From contig JANWIY010000082.1 of NCBI GenBank assembly GCA_025449645.1, positions 1 through 51,202 of the forward strand: 51,202 bases of DNA. Direction: 5' to 3'. A model generated the notes under the pieces. That model did not search any database and was not told where the DNA came from. It saw nothing but the letters and a program-made list of their open reading frames with translations. The DNA comes from Chitinophagaceae bacterium. Its GTDB lineage: Bacteria; Bacteroidota; Bacteroidia; Chitinophagales; Chitinophagaceae. Below are positions 8,009 to 17,224 of this stretch, in pieces. Both the position numbers and the translations under genes were made by a program. Position 1 is the first letter of the stretch; the number at the start of each line of letters is the position of its first letter.

Positions 8009-10399
8009 TCATTTTTTAACCGTAAAAAACAAAACGCGGCTTCCCGGTTCACCATAATCTGTTAGACCCTGAACCACCATGGCATATTTCCCCGGAATAT
8101 CGGAAGTATAAAAACTAACCTGATTTTTTCCATCAGGGCCCGTTTTTATTTGAGGAGACCAGTATAAAAGAGTTCTGAAATCAGGCATCCGGCTGTTGAT
8201 TGCCTGTTCCGTTTCGTATACCGGTGTAAAAAATTCCCGCTGGCCCGGAATACCCGGATAATCGAGCACTGTAGCGCGAGGATCCATGTCAAATCCATCC
8301 AGATCTCCGTGGTAGGTTGTGCAATTCACAACGCCATTAAATGGCTGGAAACCCAGAAAATATTGCCTGGTAATGAGATCGATGCGGCGGATTTTAAGCG
8401 GGTCCTGATGAAATAATTTATTGGGATCAAAAACAGGGACTCCATCAATCAGGATCATCGGCGGGGAGCGAAAAAACTCCTTTAACGGGTAATTGTAAAC
8501 AAGCAATTGAAATTTATCGCGCTTTCTGAGCACATCCACCGAGGTTACATATTCACGAAGGACTTCCTCCATGGTCAGGAACCTGGTGTAATCGTCCAGC
8601 AGGTATCCTTCATCCGGAGTAACATAAAAGGAATTAGTATCAATAGCAGGCATGATGAACTGCTGCATTTTATTACCACTATAAATTTGCTGTACCTGCG
8701 CATGAATGCTTTCGTCAAGCAGTACAGGGGAAGTTATTGATGGGACTGAAATATCCGGGAGCTGGGTTGATGTATACTGGTGGTCGAACGGACTTTCTAT
8801 ATCAATATGGCTGCTGCTGTCTTCCTTCGGATTTGTCTGTATGATAATCTCCTGTGAGCCATACATCCCGGTCATTTCAAAATTCACACGTCCTTCTGCA
8901 CTACTGGAGGTGGCCCGGAATTGAGTTTTCGTTGATGGAATAGAAAGATAAGCATCCAGGTCAGGAATGCCTGCTCCTGTTTTATTGTCAACGAGTTTTC
9001 CCTGTATAATATGTCCGTTGTATTCTGGCATCAACTGAATGGGTGCTGGTTTATTTTGCAGGAGATCCTGCCATTTAAACCTTCTCCAACCCTGGGTTAA
9101 CATGAGGTTATCCATGGTTTCTTCCCTGGCGGCACTGCTGTCGCTAAAATAATATTCGGGAGATTCAATTCCACCTCCCAGTTCGGAAGACAGATACATG
9201 TATTCACTAATATCTGTTTTATCCAGGGTTTGAAGGGAATCCAGACGGTAAACTGCCATGGACATATCAGCACGGATCGGCTTGCCCTCATGATCCGAGG
9301 TTGAAAAATCAAGTTGAATTTTTTTCCTGGTCTCATAGGCATCCATCGGAGACACCTGGATCTGAAATGTGTTCTGCGGGTATTTAAAATATAAACGTTC
9401 GCATACCGGCAGTTCGTTGAAATTAAAAACCGTAAAATGCGAAATCCCATCTCCCAGATCATCCGTGTTTATTGAGAAGACGGCTTTCCCGTCCTTGAGA
9501 TATTGTCCGTCAAATTTTTTAAGATCTCCGCGGGTATGGACAAAAAGATAAACATACATCGCCGGATCCGGGTTTCCGGAAGCACTTACGGTAACGGTCA
9601 GCTGTTTATCTGCCGTTTTAGAAATGTTCATCTCATACCCGTTGGAATAAGCCTGGGGCAAGTCCCTGGTAACCTGGTTTCCGTTGGGGAAATTGACAAT
9701 GGCTTTGTATGTATGGCCGGTCAGGGGTGTGAACATAAAATGACCAAGACCGAAGATCGCCGGCTGAAATTTTAAAATGGTATCCTGGTTATTATCCACT
9801 ATCCAGCCGGTGCAATCCATACCCGTTCCGTAGGCATCGGTGATCCTGAAGCCGACCTTAGTTTCCAGGTTCTGGATCAGGTTGCCACCTTCTGGAAAAA
9901 ACTGAATATCGTACCTGTCCGTTTTTTTTGCCATAGAGTCAACCTCCAGCTTGTGAGGATTTACAATACTGATGATCTTCGAAAAAAAATAATCAGGCCC
10001 GAAGTTTCTCATCCACCGGGTATAAGCCCTGAACCGGTAATTACCGGTAGGTATGCCGGGTGGAATGATAAAGGAACCGCTTGCTTCTCCCGGCTTGAGC
10101 GAGACTTTTTGCTGAAGCACAGATTTATTGGAATCGTCCAGGATTTCTATATAAGCAATTTTGCTGATGTCAAGCGGCCGTTGAAAAGAAGCATCCACGT
10201 CGTAGATCCTGAACCATAGAATTTCACCCGTGAGGTAAAAATTCTTGTCAGTATGCACATACAGCTTCTCCCGGATATATGCAGTTCGATAACCATTAAA
10301 AGCATCGCGTATGGCCTTTTCTGCCATTGCATTCTGAGCATGTGCATAAAACCCTGAAAGGGAAACTGAAACAAAAAAAAGTAACCAGGATTTGCGCAT
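8009..10399 (-). CDS. Large exported protein with MG2-like and TonB-plug-like regions
   Basis: The 796-residue protein begins with a signal peptide ending at AHAQ. An alpha-2-macroglobulin MG2-like beta domain follows (KLYVHTDKNFYLTGEILWFR, residues ~45-140), then further beta-sandwich repeats. Around residues 610-710 there is a segment resembling a TonB-receptor plug (PMILIDGVPVFD, then LKIRRIDLITRQY). The C-terminal ~60 residues form a beta region (FYTSDIPGKYAMVVQGL) as in MG-type exoproteins. It is the last gene of a four-gene operon, 14 bp after the DUF4249 gene. Such proteins commonly accompany TonB receptor/DUF4249 pairs in Bacteroidota and are thought to act at the cell surface; the exact role is unknown. 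Confidence 0.75.
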   Translation of the reverse strand: MRKSWLLFFVSVSLSGFYAHAQNAMAEKAIRDAFNGYRTAYIREKLYVHTDKNFYLTGEILWFRIYDVDASFQRPLDISKIAYIEILDDSNKSVLQQKVSLKPGEASGSFIIPPGIPTGNYRFRAYTRWMRNFGPDYFFSKIISIVNPHKLEVDSMAKKTDRYDIQFFPEGGNLIQNLETKVGFRITDAYGTGMDCTGWIVDNNQDTILKFQPAIFGLGHFMFTPLTGHTYKAIVNFPNGNQVTRDLPQAYSNGYEMNISKTADKQLTVTVSASGNPDPAMYVYLFVHTRGDLKKFDGQYLKDGKAVFSINTDDLGDGISHFTVFNFNELPVCERLYFKYPQNTFQIQVSPMDAYETRKKIQLDFSTSDHEGKPIRADMSMAVYRLDSLQTLDKTDISEYMYLSSELGGGIESPEYYFSDSSAAREETMDNLMLTQGWRRFKWQDLLQNKPAPIQLMPEYNGHIIQGKLVDNKTGAGIPDLDAYLSIPSTKTQFRATSSSAEGRVNFEMTGMYGSQEIIIQTNPKEDSSSHIDIESPFDHQYTSTQLPDISVPSITSPVLLDESIHAQVQQIYSGNKMQQFIMPAIDTNSFYVTPDEGYLLDDYTRFLTMEEVLREYVTSVDVLRKRDKFQLLVYNYPLKEFFRSPPMILIDGVPVFDPNKLFHQDPLKIRRIDLITRQYFLGFQPFNGVVNCTTYHGDLDGFDMDPRATVLDYPGIPGQREFFTPVYETEQAINSRMPDFRTLLYWSPQIKTGPDGKNQVSFYTSDIPGKYAMVVQGLTDYGEPGSRVLFFTVKK

Positions 10400-10413
10400 A
10401 GTTAAGCTTATAA

Positions 10414-11556
10414 TTATTGCCAGAAATCAGGCTTTTGGGTAAATCCACCTTTTAGCCTGCAATCGACGCAAAAGGAAGTACCTCCTACAATTCCGAAAAG
10501 AACGGGGCCCTTATAATACAACGAGACAGGAATAAGATCTCCGGTACCATATGCCGTGGACAGGGCAAGCGGTGTATTTATTACCGTATCTTCCCTACAA
10601 TCTTCGTATCCGGTAAAGACGGTTTGCGACGGCGGCAATTGTTCCCTGTCAATGAAGATTCTTGCGTCGGTTTCACTCGTGCAGCCAATAAAACCGACTA
10701 CCTGTTCATTGGGGTTGGTGAGACAGTGGATATTACCGATTATTTCGGATGGCTGTGCGTCGAAAATGGATCCAAGATCTTCGGTGTTCTTTTGAATTTT
10801 TTGATTAAAGTTGTACCAGTCATCCGTTAGTGCATATTGCCTTACCAGGATACTATATCTTACAGACAGCTTGTCGGAATTTGAATAGGGCACCGTCGCA
10901 ACTGGCTGTTCATAAATAATATTCGAACTTAATTTTGCCGAAGAACCAATGATGATGTCGGTAGAGCTATTCGTTTGCCAGCATGTATAGACAAAGTCGC
11001 TAATCGGCCTGCTTACGATCATCCCGCCCAAATATTCATAGGCTGATTCGTATGCAGAATGGTATTCCCAGGTCTCATCATATTTCCACTGATAATAATT
11101 AATTTTCTTTTGGGGATCATGGGAAGAAACATAAATATTTACTCCTGTGGATGTGGTCTTCCAACTCAAACTGTCAATGGGCGGAGTAATATTCACCGGG
11201 ACGTAATCAGACAGGAATTGCTGGCCATCAGATGTGGTTATCCTCACCCTATACTGCTGGCTGATATCCAGCGGTAATGGGCCACCTGAATATGCTCCGT
11301 TCCCGACATCCGGAATGGGAAAGATGGTGCCGTTTTGGGCTTCAACATTTACTACAGCGCCAGGCTCACCAACGTAATATTGCGAATCAAGATTGGTTAC
11401 GCGGCTCAATGTGAAATTTGTGGGAAAGGTATCGGCGTTGATATAGCCTTCCACTACCAAATAACCCACACTCGGAAAATGATATGGGGCATTATATTTT
11501 TGAGTGCATCCTCCAGCAAGCACAAATAGCAGCAGCAACCAGCGGATTATTTTCAT
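10414..11556 (-). CDS. DUF4249-family outer-membrane lipoprotein
   Basis: The 380-residue protein starts with a lipoprotein signal (LLLLFVLAGGC, lipobox Cys17). The next ~100 residues show the DUF4249 pattern: VVEGYINADTFPTNFTLSRV, then a short immunoglobulin-like beta domain with QYRVRITTSDGQQFLSDYV. Four cysteines near the C-terminus (CLTN, GCTSE, DCRED, FCVDC) could form disulfides. DUF4249 proteins occur next to TonB-dependent receptors in Bacteroidota and probably act as surface partner lipoproteins, loosely comparable to SusD, although no substrate is known. It lies 9 bp after the receptor gene and 14 bp before the MG2-protein gene, so all are probably one transcript. Confidence 0.88.
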   Translation of the reverse strand: MKIIRWLLLLFVLAGGCTQKYNAPYHFPSVGYLVVEGYINADTFPTNFTLSRVTNLDSQYYVGEPGAVVNVEAQNGTIFPIPDVGNGAYSGGPLPLDISQQYRVRITTSDGQQFLSDYVPVNITPPIDSLSWKTTSTGVNIYVSSHDPQKKINYYQWKYDETWEYHSAYESAYEYLGGMIVSRPISDFVYTCWQTNSSTDIIIGSSAKLSSNIIYEQPVATVPYSNSDKLSVRYSILVRQYALTDDWYNFNQKIQKNTEDLGSIFDAQPSEIIGNIHCLTNPNEQVVGFIGCTSETDARIFIDREQLPPSQTVFTGYEDCREDTVINTPLALSTAYGTGDLIPVSLYYKGPVLFGIVGGTSFCVDCRLKGGFTQKPDFWQ

Positions 11557-11565
11557 ATCTCGATT

Positions 11566-14343
11566 TTAGAACCTGATATTATAGTTTACGTAAGGAATAG
11601 CGCTGCCAAAAATGGAAAGCTTGTACCCGTTTATCATCCCGTTCTGGGATAGATAATAAACTGAATAGGGGTTTTTTCTTCCGGTCAGATTATATACGCC
11701 AAGGGTCCAGGAATTGTGCGTTTTCTGGTGGATCCTGTGATTCCCCTCGATATTCATTGAAAAATCGACGCGGAAATAATCTGGTATGCGGTATGCATTT
11801 CTGTCGGCATACAGTGTTCTGTAGGAATTGTCATAGAAAAACACACCAATAGGCAAAGTAATCGGCCTCCCGGTGCTGTACGTGCCGTTTGCCGAAATAC
11901 TGAACCTGTGGTTGACGCGGTAATTGGCGATTATGGTGGCGGAATGCGGCTGATCATAATTCGCGGGATAATATTTTCCTTCATTTATGATCTCCCCTGC
12001 ATTCGGATCATCCTGCTTCAGCAGGGTACGGGAATAGCTATAGCTGATCCAGCCATTCAGCTTGCCGGTAAGTTTCTTAATCATCAGCTCAACTCCGTAT
12101 GCTTTGCCAATCGTATTGAGCACATCCGTTTCAATATGATTATTCAACACGAGTACGGCGCCGCTTTTATAGTCGAGATAATGCTGGATATTTTTATAAT
12201 ATACCTCAACGGAGGTTTCAACCGTATTGGACAGGAAATTTTTGTACAGCCCGAGGGAGATCTGGTCTCCGGACTGAGGCTTGATATTCGGATCGCTTAA
12301 CTGCCAGATATCTGTCGGTGCGATGGCAGCGGTATTAGATAGCACATGCGTATACTGTCGCTGGGTATTGTAACCTGCTTTTATGGAAAAGCTATCCGAT
12401 ATTTCATATTTCATGGAAATGCGGAATTCCGGACCTCCATAGGTTTTTATAAAACTGCCGCTGCCGTAGGACTTTGTAGTCACAATGTCGTCACCCGTTT
12501 TAGGAAACCCTTCCGCATACTGATTTACTGATTGCGGCCCCAGGTAATTGTATATCGAATACCGTATACCGGCTTCTACTGAAAATCTATCAGTAATCGT
12601 GTAGGTGTCACTGACATACAATGCGCTTTCCAGTGCCCGTTGTGCATTCACCACGTCTGGTGCTACAAGGGATCTCTTACTGAAGGGCTCATAGTTACCC
12701 GGATCTAATTTATAATAAATGGAATTCAGTCCGAATTCCACTGAATGCGAAGAGCTCAGGTAATAATTGAAATGCGCCTTCAGGTATTCCTGGTTTATAT
12801 CGAATGTCAGCTTATAGGCATTTACAGGATTTGCCTGGCTGGAAATATCGTATTGGTACCTGTCATAACCCGTCGTGAACACGCCATACAGCTTATCATT
12901 GAAATTATGCTTCCATTTCAGCGAGAAATTCAGGTTCATGTAATCATAGGTTGTATCGCTGTTAAGGTTGAAGTGGTCGCTGCTGGTATAAGCAGTAAAA
13001 TACAAATTGTTCTTTTTATTTATCTCATGGCTCACATCCAGGTTGAGATCATAAAAAGAAGCCTTGCTATGCTTATATTGTTCGGGCAGGAGATTCAAAA
13101 GCCAGTCTGCATAAGTGGTTCTTCCACCCAGGATAAAAGATGTTTTATCTTTAACCAGCGGGCCTTCGATATCGAGCCGGCTAGTGAGCAGGCCGATCCC
13201 TGCCGAGCCGGTGATTTCTTTTTTGTTTCCTTCGCGACTCGTGATATCCAGCACAGAAGACAAGCGTCCACCATACCTTGCAGGTACACTGCTCTTGTAT
13301 AATTCTACGCTCTTAACAACTTCCGGGTTAAAAGCGGAAAAAAGCCCAAAAAAATGAGTAGGGTTGAAAATGGTAGCCTCATTAAACAAAATCAGGTTTT
13401 GATCTGCCGCACCTCCGCGCACATTTAATCCTGTGCTTGCTTCACCAACCGATTTCACGCCGGGCAAAGTAAGGACCACCTTCAACACGTCTGCTTCTCC
13501 GAAAACGACCGGTACCTGTTTAATGGTTTTAACGTCCAGTTTCTGAAGGCCCATTTCCATGCCCCTTACATTACTTACCTTCTGGCCTGATACAATCACG
13601 TTCTTTAGCATCATGACCTGGCTCTCAAGATCTATATTCATCTTTCCATCACCCTTCAGCAAAAGCTGGCGTCTCGTATCCTTCATCCCGATGCTTTGAA
13701 TATTCAGTATGCGCCGTCCCTTGGGAAGAGAAATGGCATAATATCCATATTGATCCGAGGCTACACCAATCCTGGGCCTGTCGATATAAATAGACGCCCC
13801 TACTACCGGCTCTCCGGTTTTCATATCCCGAACGTAGCCCGAAACGATCGCATTGGCCTGGCCGTTGTTTGCGCTATTTTCCCCTACCTGAAAGAGTTTG
13901 TTCTCAATGGTGGCTTTCTTAACGCGCCTTTCCTGGCTTTCCCCATAGTCCTCATCAGTCAAACCGGTAGCACCATGTTTCGTTTTTGACGAATCTACGA
14001 ACTCTGTTGTAAGATTGGTTTGAACCACCGCATCCTTTGTTAGAAAAACCTGCTGGTGCGGATCGATGGAATAATAAAAACCGGATTTGGAAAATGCACG
14101 GTCCAGCACTGTACTGAGGGGTTCCCGGTTCGCAAAAAGTGTCATACGAAAACTGTCGAATTTGGAAACATCATAATAAAAAAAATAGTTCGTCTGACTT
14201 TCCACGTCCGTTACGAATTCTTCGATAGTCGCCCCGCGATAATTGCCCGAGATCAGGTTCTGTGGATTTTTCTGACCCAGGGATTTAAGACATAAGCATA
14301 ACAGGATAACAGGCAGAAATATGAATAGAATACGGTGGATCAT
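11566..14343 (-). CDS. TonB-dependent outer-membrane receptor with STN and carboxypeptidase-regulatory domains
   Basis: The 925-residue protein has a signal peptide ending at SLGQ and an STN domain (~28-100; NLISGNYRGATIEEFV). A CarboxypepD_reg-like beta domain follows (~165-250; GYVRDMKTGEPVVGASIYID), then a plug (~270-365; GLNVRGGAADQNLILFNEA). The rest is a 22-strand-type barrel ending in YVNYNIRF, with a terminal aromatic residue as in outer-membrane proteins. It imports a large ligand using TonB energy. The STN domain is typical of receptors that signal to FecR/FecI pairs, but no anti-sigma or sigma gene is adjacent. It follows the upstream secreted-protein gene by 1 bp and precedes DUF4249 by 9 bp. 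Confidence 0.95.
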   Translation of the reverse strand: MIHRILFIFLPVILLCLCLKSLGQKNPQNLISGNYRGATIEEFVTDVESQTNYFFYYDVSKFDSFRMTLFANREPLSTVLDRAFSKSGFYYSIDPHQQVFLTKDAVVQTNLTTEFVDSSKTKHGATGLTDEDYGESQERRVKKATIENKLFQVGENSANNGQANAIVSGYVRDMKTGEPVVGASIYIDRPRIGVASDQYGYYAISLPKGRRILNIQSIGMKDTRRQLLLKGDGKMNIDLESQVMMLKNVIVSGQKVSNVRGMEMGLQKLDVKTIKQVPVVFGEADVLKVVLTLPGVKSVGEASTGLNVRGGAADQNLILFNEATIFNPTHFFGLFSAFNPEVVKSVELYKSSVPARYGGRLSSVLDITSREGNKKEITGSAGIGLLTSRLDIEGPLVKDKTSFILGGRTTYADWLLNLLPEQYKHSKASFYDLNLDVSHEINKKNNLYFTAYTSSDHFNLNSDTTYDYMNLNFSLKWKHNFNDKLYGVFTTGYDRYQYDISSQANPVNAYKLTFDINQEYLKAHFNYYLSSSHSVEFGLNSIYYKLDPGNYEPFSKRSLVAPDVVNAQRALESALYVSDTYTITDRFSVEAGIRYSIYNYLGPQSVNQYAEGFPKTGDDIVTTKSYGSGSFIKTYGGPEFRISMKYEISDSFSIKAGYNTQRQYTHVLSNTAAIAPTDIWQLSDPNIKPQSGDQISLGLYKNFLSNTVETSVEVYYKNIQHYLDYKSGAVLVLNNHIETDVLNTIGKAYGVELMIKKLTGKLNGWISYSYSRTLLKQDDPNAGEIINEGKYYPANYDQPHSATIIANYRVNHRFSISANGTYSTGRPITLPIGVFFYDNSYRTLYADRNAYRIPDYFRVDFSMNIEGNHRIHQKTHNSWTLGVYNLTGRKNPYSVYYLSQNGMINGYKLSIFGSAIPYVNYNIRF

Positions 14344-14344
14344 A

Positions 14345-15079
14345 TTACTTCAATAATTGGTCGTAAAAAGCGGCCGTTTTAATAAGCACGTTTTTGGTGT
14401 CTTTGCGGTAGCGCAGTCTGTTCCTTCTCATGAATTGCTGAATCTGCTTCCTATGATCGCTCATGATATCGAGCAGTTCACGTTTTGAATTTACCTTCTG
14501 ATAGTTTATGCCAACTCTGATCAGGTAGTCTTCATGGCTTATGATTATTCTTAATATTTCTGTGTTGGTAAGCTTCTCCTGCATATTCATTCGGGTTTTG
14601 CTGAGCAATTCGGATTTTCCGGAATACAACAGTTCATAAAAACCGGTTGAGAGAGAATTTACATTTAGACTGTCCCCGACCACACGGATAATGCGATGAC
14701 CCAATAAAGAAAATTCACTGATGCGTTCATTGACCAACTGCAGCCCATAACCATGGTCCCGGGTTACGACCTGGCCTCTGAGTTCGTCAAATAATAAAGG
14801 TGCATGCGTATAGAGGACGCCGCTATACATGATGGAGCCATCATTAAAATCACTTGACAAAAAATAAGGACTACCAACGGCAAACGAAAAATTATACCTT
14901 GCATACAGGCGACCGTTATAGAGCCCCGACTGGTCTCCGATCTGGTTAAAATATACGGATATGGTATTGGCAACAGCGGCATCGTAAGCACTGCTGTCAT
15001 CTGCATTAGATTGTGATTTCGCAACTACCGGAAGAAAAATGGAAATACAGTATAAAATACGAATCAGGGCAAATTTCAT
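14345..15079 (-). CDS. Exported protein of unknown function, first gene of the TonB-receptor operon
   Basis: This 244-residue protein has a signal peptide ending at VAKSQS. A mixed beta/alpha body follows (YLSSDFNDGSIMYSGVLYTHAPLLFDELRGQVVT), and the C-terminal third is strongly basic and helical (DIMSDHRKQIQQFMRRNRLRYRKDTKNV). I do not recognise a Pfam-type domain. The region YNGRLYARYNF...GSIMYSGVLY resembles short proteins seen upstream of TonB receptors. Its stop is separated from the receptor start by a single base, which strongly suggests translational coupling and a shared role at the outer membrane or periplasm. Confidence 0.7.
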   Translation of the reverse strand: MKFALIRILYCISIFLPVVAKSQSNADDSSAYDAAVANTISVYFNQIGDQSGLYNGRLYARYNFSFAVGSPYFLSSDFNDGSIMYSGVLYTHAPLLFDELRGQVVTRDHGYGLQLVNERISEFSLLGHRIIRVVGDSLNVNSLSTGFYELLYSGKSELLSKTRMNMQEKLTNTEILRIIISHEDYLIRVGINYQKVNSKRELLDIMSDHRKQIQQFMRRNRLRYRKDTKNVLIKTAAFYDQLLK

Positions 15080-15128
15080 TTCAAAACAGTTGGCTTGGTT
15101 AATATAGCTCTTCCGGCTGTACGTGAAA

Positions 15129-15143
15129 CAACGTTAATCGTTG
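15129..15143. repeat. Small perfect inverted repeat upstream of the TonB-receptor operon
   Basis: CAACG and CGTTG arms flank a 5-bp TTAAT centre, giving a 15-bp dyad 50 bp upstream of the first operon gene (start at 15079). It could be an operator. A dyad this short can arise by chance and no second copy was noticed, so the call is weak. Confidence 0.25.
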
Positions 15144-15213
15144 CTTCCATTGAAAAATTCAGGCAATATAATGGATTTTAATGAAAGAATATTTTTGAAT
15201 CGGTGAGTTTGAT

Positions 15214-16161
15214 TCAGGTTTTAGGCAGGTTCTTGAGTTTTTTGTATTTTTTTCTTTTGTACAGATGGGAAATCTGATGGTAAGGAGATACCAGCACGGC
15301 AAGACTCAGCCAGAAAAGAGAAACAAACCTGGATTTATTCTTGACCGTTAAATAATGATAGTGAAAATCAGAAGAACGCTGGAACAGGATCCTTTCCAAC
15401 GGGCCGCTTCTAAGTGCAAGCTGCAGATCCGCCTCCGAATAAGAATCCGTTTGCTTTCCCGATTCCGCGCGCTCCTGATGAAGTTTAAGTGCATATTTAA
15501 CCGCTTTCCGTTGCAGCAGGCCGGAGGTGGTTGATGTATTGCCGTGCCGGATACGCTGATGGTATAAGTATTCGGGATGATTCGTCACTTCGAATCCTGC
15601 ATCGATCGCACGCAGAATAAAATCAAAATCCTCAGCAGTCTGGATACGGTAGTTTCCAATTTTCCGGTACAGGTCCCGGGTGGTCAACCAGACATGAGGG
15701 ATGGGGGATGCATATTTTAGCCCAAGTCTTATTTTATCAAAATCATTGAGGTAATTGTCTTTATAGATCAACTGACCCTGCTCATTAACAATGATTATGT
15801 TCAATCCGACCAGCGCAACATCCGGGTGCTGCCGGAGGAAAAGATATTGTTTCTGCAAACGCTCCGGCATGCTGACATCATCACCATCCATTCTGGCTAT
15901 ATAGGATCCTGTAGCCTGGGTAAGTGCAAAATTCAGCGTTTCCACAATGCCCCGATTGACACCCATCTTAAATAACCTGATACGGGGGTCTCTTGATTTC
16001 AATTCCTCCAGAACGGAATAGGTATTATCAGTGGATCCATCATCGACCACAATGATTTCCAGGTTACGGTAGGTTTGGTTGGATATGCTTTCAACCGCTT
16101 CCCTTATGTATTTTTCTACATTGTACGTTGGAATAAGTACAGAAATTAAAGCATCACTCAT
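15214..16161 (-). CDS. Family 2 glycosyltransferase
   Basis: I place the start at the ATG at 16161, giving 315 residues. The frame stays open to 16356, but that extra part is not GT2-like and would overlap the divergent methyltransferase gene. From 16161 the protein opens directly with the GT-A core: LISVLIPTYNVEKYIREAVESI, then VVDDGSTDNT, and the metal-binding ARMDGDDVSMPERL (DxD-type). This is a nucleotide-sugar-dependent transferase for surface polysaccharide or glycolipid synthesis; donor and acceptor are unknown. A -7-like element at 16188-16195 would start the transcript about 20 nt before this ATG, supporting the choice. Confidence 0.9.
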   Translation of the reverse strand: MSDALISVLIPTYNVEKYIREAVESISNQTYRNLEIIVVDDGSTDNTYSVLEELKSRDPRIRLFKMGVNRGIVETLNFALTQATGSYIARMDGDDVSMPERLQKQYLFLRQHPDVALVGLNIIIVNEQGQLIYKDNYLNDFDKIRLGLKYASPIPHVWLTTRDLYRKIGNYRIQTAEDFDFILRAIDAGFEVTNHPEYLYHQRIRHGNTSTTSGLLQRKAVKYALKLHQERAESGKQTDSYSEADLQLALRSGPLERILFQRSSDFHYHYLTVKNKSRFVSLFWLSLAVLVSPYHQISHLYKRKKYKKLKNLPKT

Positions 16162-16187
16162 AGTAAGACAGGAGACCGCTTTGGGCG

Positions 16188-16195
16188 TAAAAGTA
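16188..16195 (-). promoter_or_regulatory. Candidate -7 promoter element for the GT2 gene
   Basis: On the minus strand this reads TACTTTTA, one mismatch from TAnnTTTG. It sits about 27 bp before the ATG at 16161. The -33 position has no good TTG, so only half of the promoter is convincing. Confidence 0.4.
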
Positions 16196-16279
16196 AGATT
16201 TAAAATGAATGCTTCAGTGCCTGGTTTGTCCCATTGACCACTGCGTTTCATTATGTCATTATGTGTATTTTTACAGCCT

Positions 16280-17215
16280 ATGCTCAATGAAAAATGCATT
16301 CTCTGTAACAGTGACAACCTCACCGTTACAGAAAAAATCAATACTGCAGGACTCATAAGCCTCTATAGAAAAAGGGCCGGTGTTGATGTCAAAAGGTTTT
16401 TTAAAGAAAAAGAAATAAACTATTGTACCTGCAATAATTGTGGTCTTAAGATGTATTTGCCACAGGCTATAGGAGACGGAATGTTTTATGACGACCTGCA
16501 AAAATACAAGGGCTATTATCTTCATGAAAAATCCGAATTCATGGAAGCAGCAAAATTCATTCAGGCTTCTGATGATGTATTGGAAATTGGATCAGGAGAA
16601 GGGCTTTTTGTAAGTTTTATAAGATTTAAATCCTATACCGGATTGGAATTTAGCGAAGATGCGATTTCAAAAGCCCGGAAAACCGGTATTAATCTGCTTA
16701 ACCAAAGCATTGAAGACCATTGCCTGGAAAATAAAAATAAATACGATGTTGTTTGCTGTTTTCAGGTACTGGAGCATGTCCCCAATCCGGGTAGATTCAT
16801 TAAAGCCTGTCTGGATTGCCTTAAGCCCGGCGGCCGTCTGATCGTGGCCGTGCCCAGTGCGGATTCTTTTATCCGGGATGCCGTCAACTTTTATCTGAAT
16901 ATGCCTCCGCACCATGCTTCTACCTGGACGGACCACACCCTGGAAAAAGTTGCAGAACTGAACCAGCTCAGGATCATGCATGTATTCCACGAACCACTCC
17001 ATCCGATGCACCGCTTGTTTTACAATAAGACGGAAATATATCATAAGCTGATAAAAAAATTCAAGCACCCCTACATAATGCTGGACAATAGCGTCAGATC
17101 CTGGGGTTTGTACAGCCTCTCCAATATTGGTGCTCATTTTAAGAATATTTTTTCTTCAAATGAAACATTACCGGTCGGGCAATCCGTCACCTTCGTTTAT
17201 CAGAAACAGTTTTAG
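16280..17215 (+). CDS. Class I SAM-dependent methyltransferase with N-terminal zinc-ribbon-like cysteines
   Basis: I choose the ATG at 16280 (311 residues) over an in-frame ATG at 16253, because the protein then begins with MLNEKCILCNSD. Two CxxC pairs (CILC and CTCNNC) lie within the first ~55 residues and probably bind zinc. The Rossmann methyltransferase core follows: motif I VLEIGSGEGLFVSFI, then YDVVCCFQVLEHVPNP and LKPGGRLIVAVPSAD. This is the Methyltransf_23-type architecture common in polysaccharide and sugar-modification clusters. It diverges from a GT2 gene, which fits a role in decorating a surface glycan, although the substrate cannot be read from the sequence. Confidence 0.88.
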   Translation: MLNEKCILCNSDNLTVTEKINTAGLISLYRKRAGVDVKRFFKEKEINYCTCNNCGLKMYLPQAIGDGMFYDDLQKYKGYYLHEKSEFMEAAKFIQASDDVLEIGSGEGLFVSFIRFKSYTGLEFSEDAISKARKTGINLLNQSIEDHCLENKNKYDVVCCFQVLEHVPNPGRFIKACLDCLKPGGRLIVAVPSADSFIRDAVNFYLNMPPHHASTWTDHTLEKVAELNQLRIMHVFHEPLHPMHRLFYNKTEIYHKLIKKFKHPYIMLDNSVRSWGLYSLSNIGAHFKNIFSSNETLPVGQSVTFVYQKQF

Positions 17216-17224
17216 TTTGAGGGA

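Noticed and set aside
12745-13302. 185-codon open frame on the plus strand opposite the TonB receptor gene
   Set aside because: It is fully antisense to a clear receptor barrel, has no recognisable domain and its composition follows the opposite strand.
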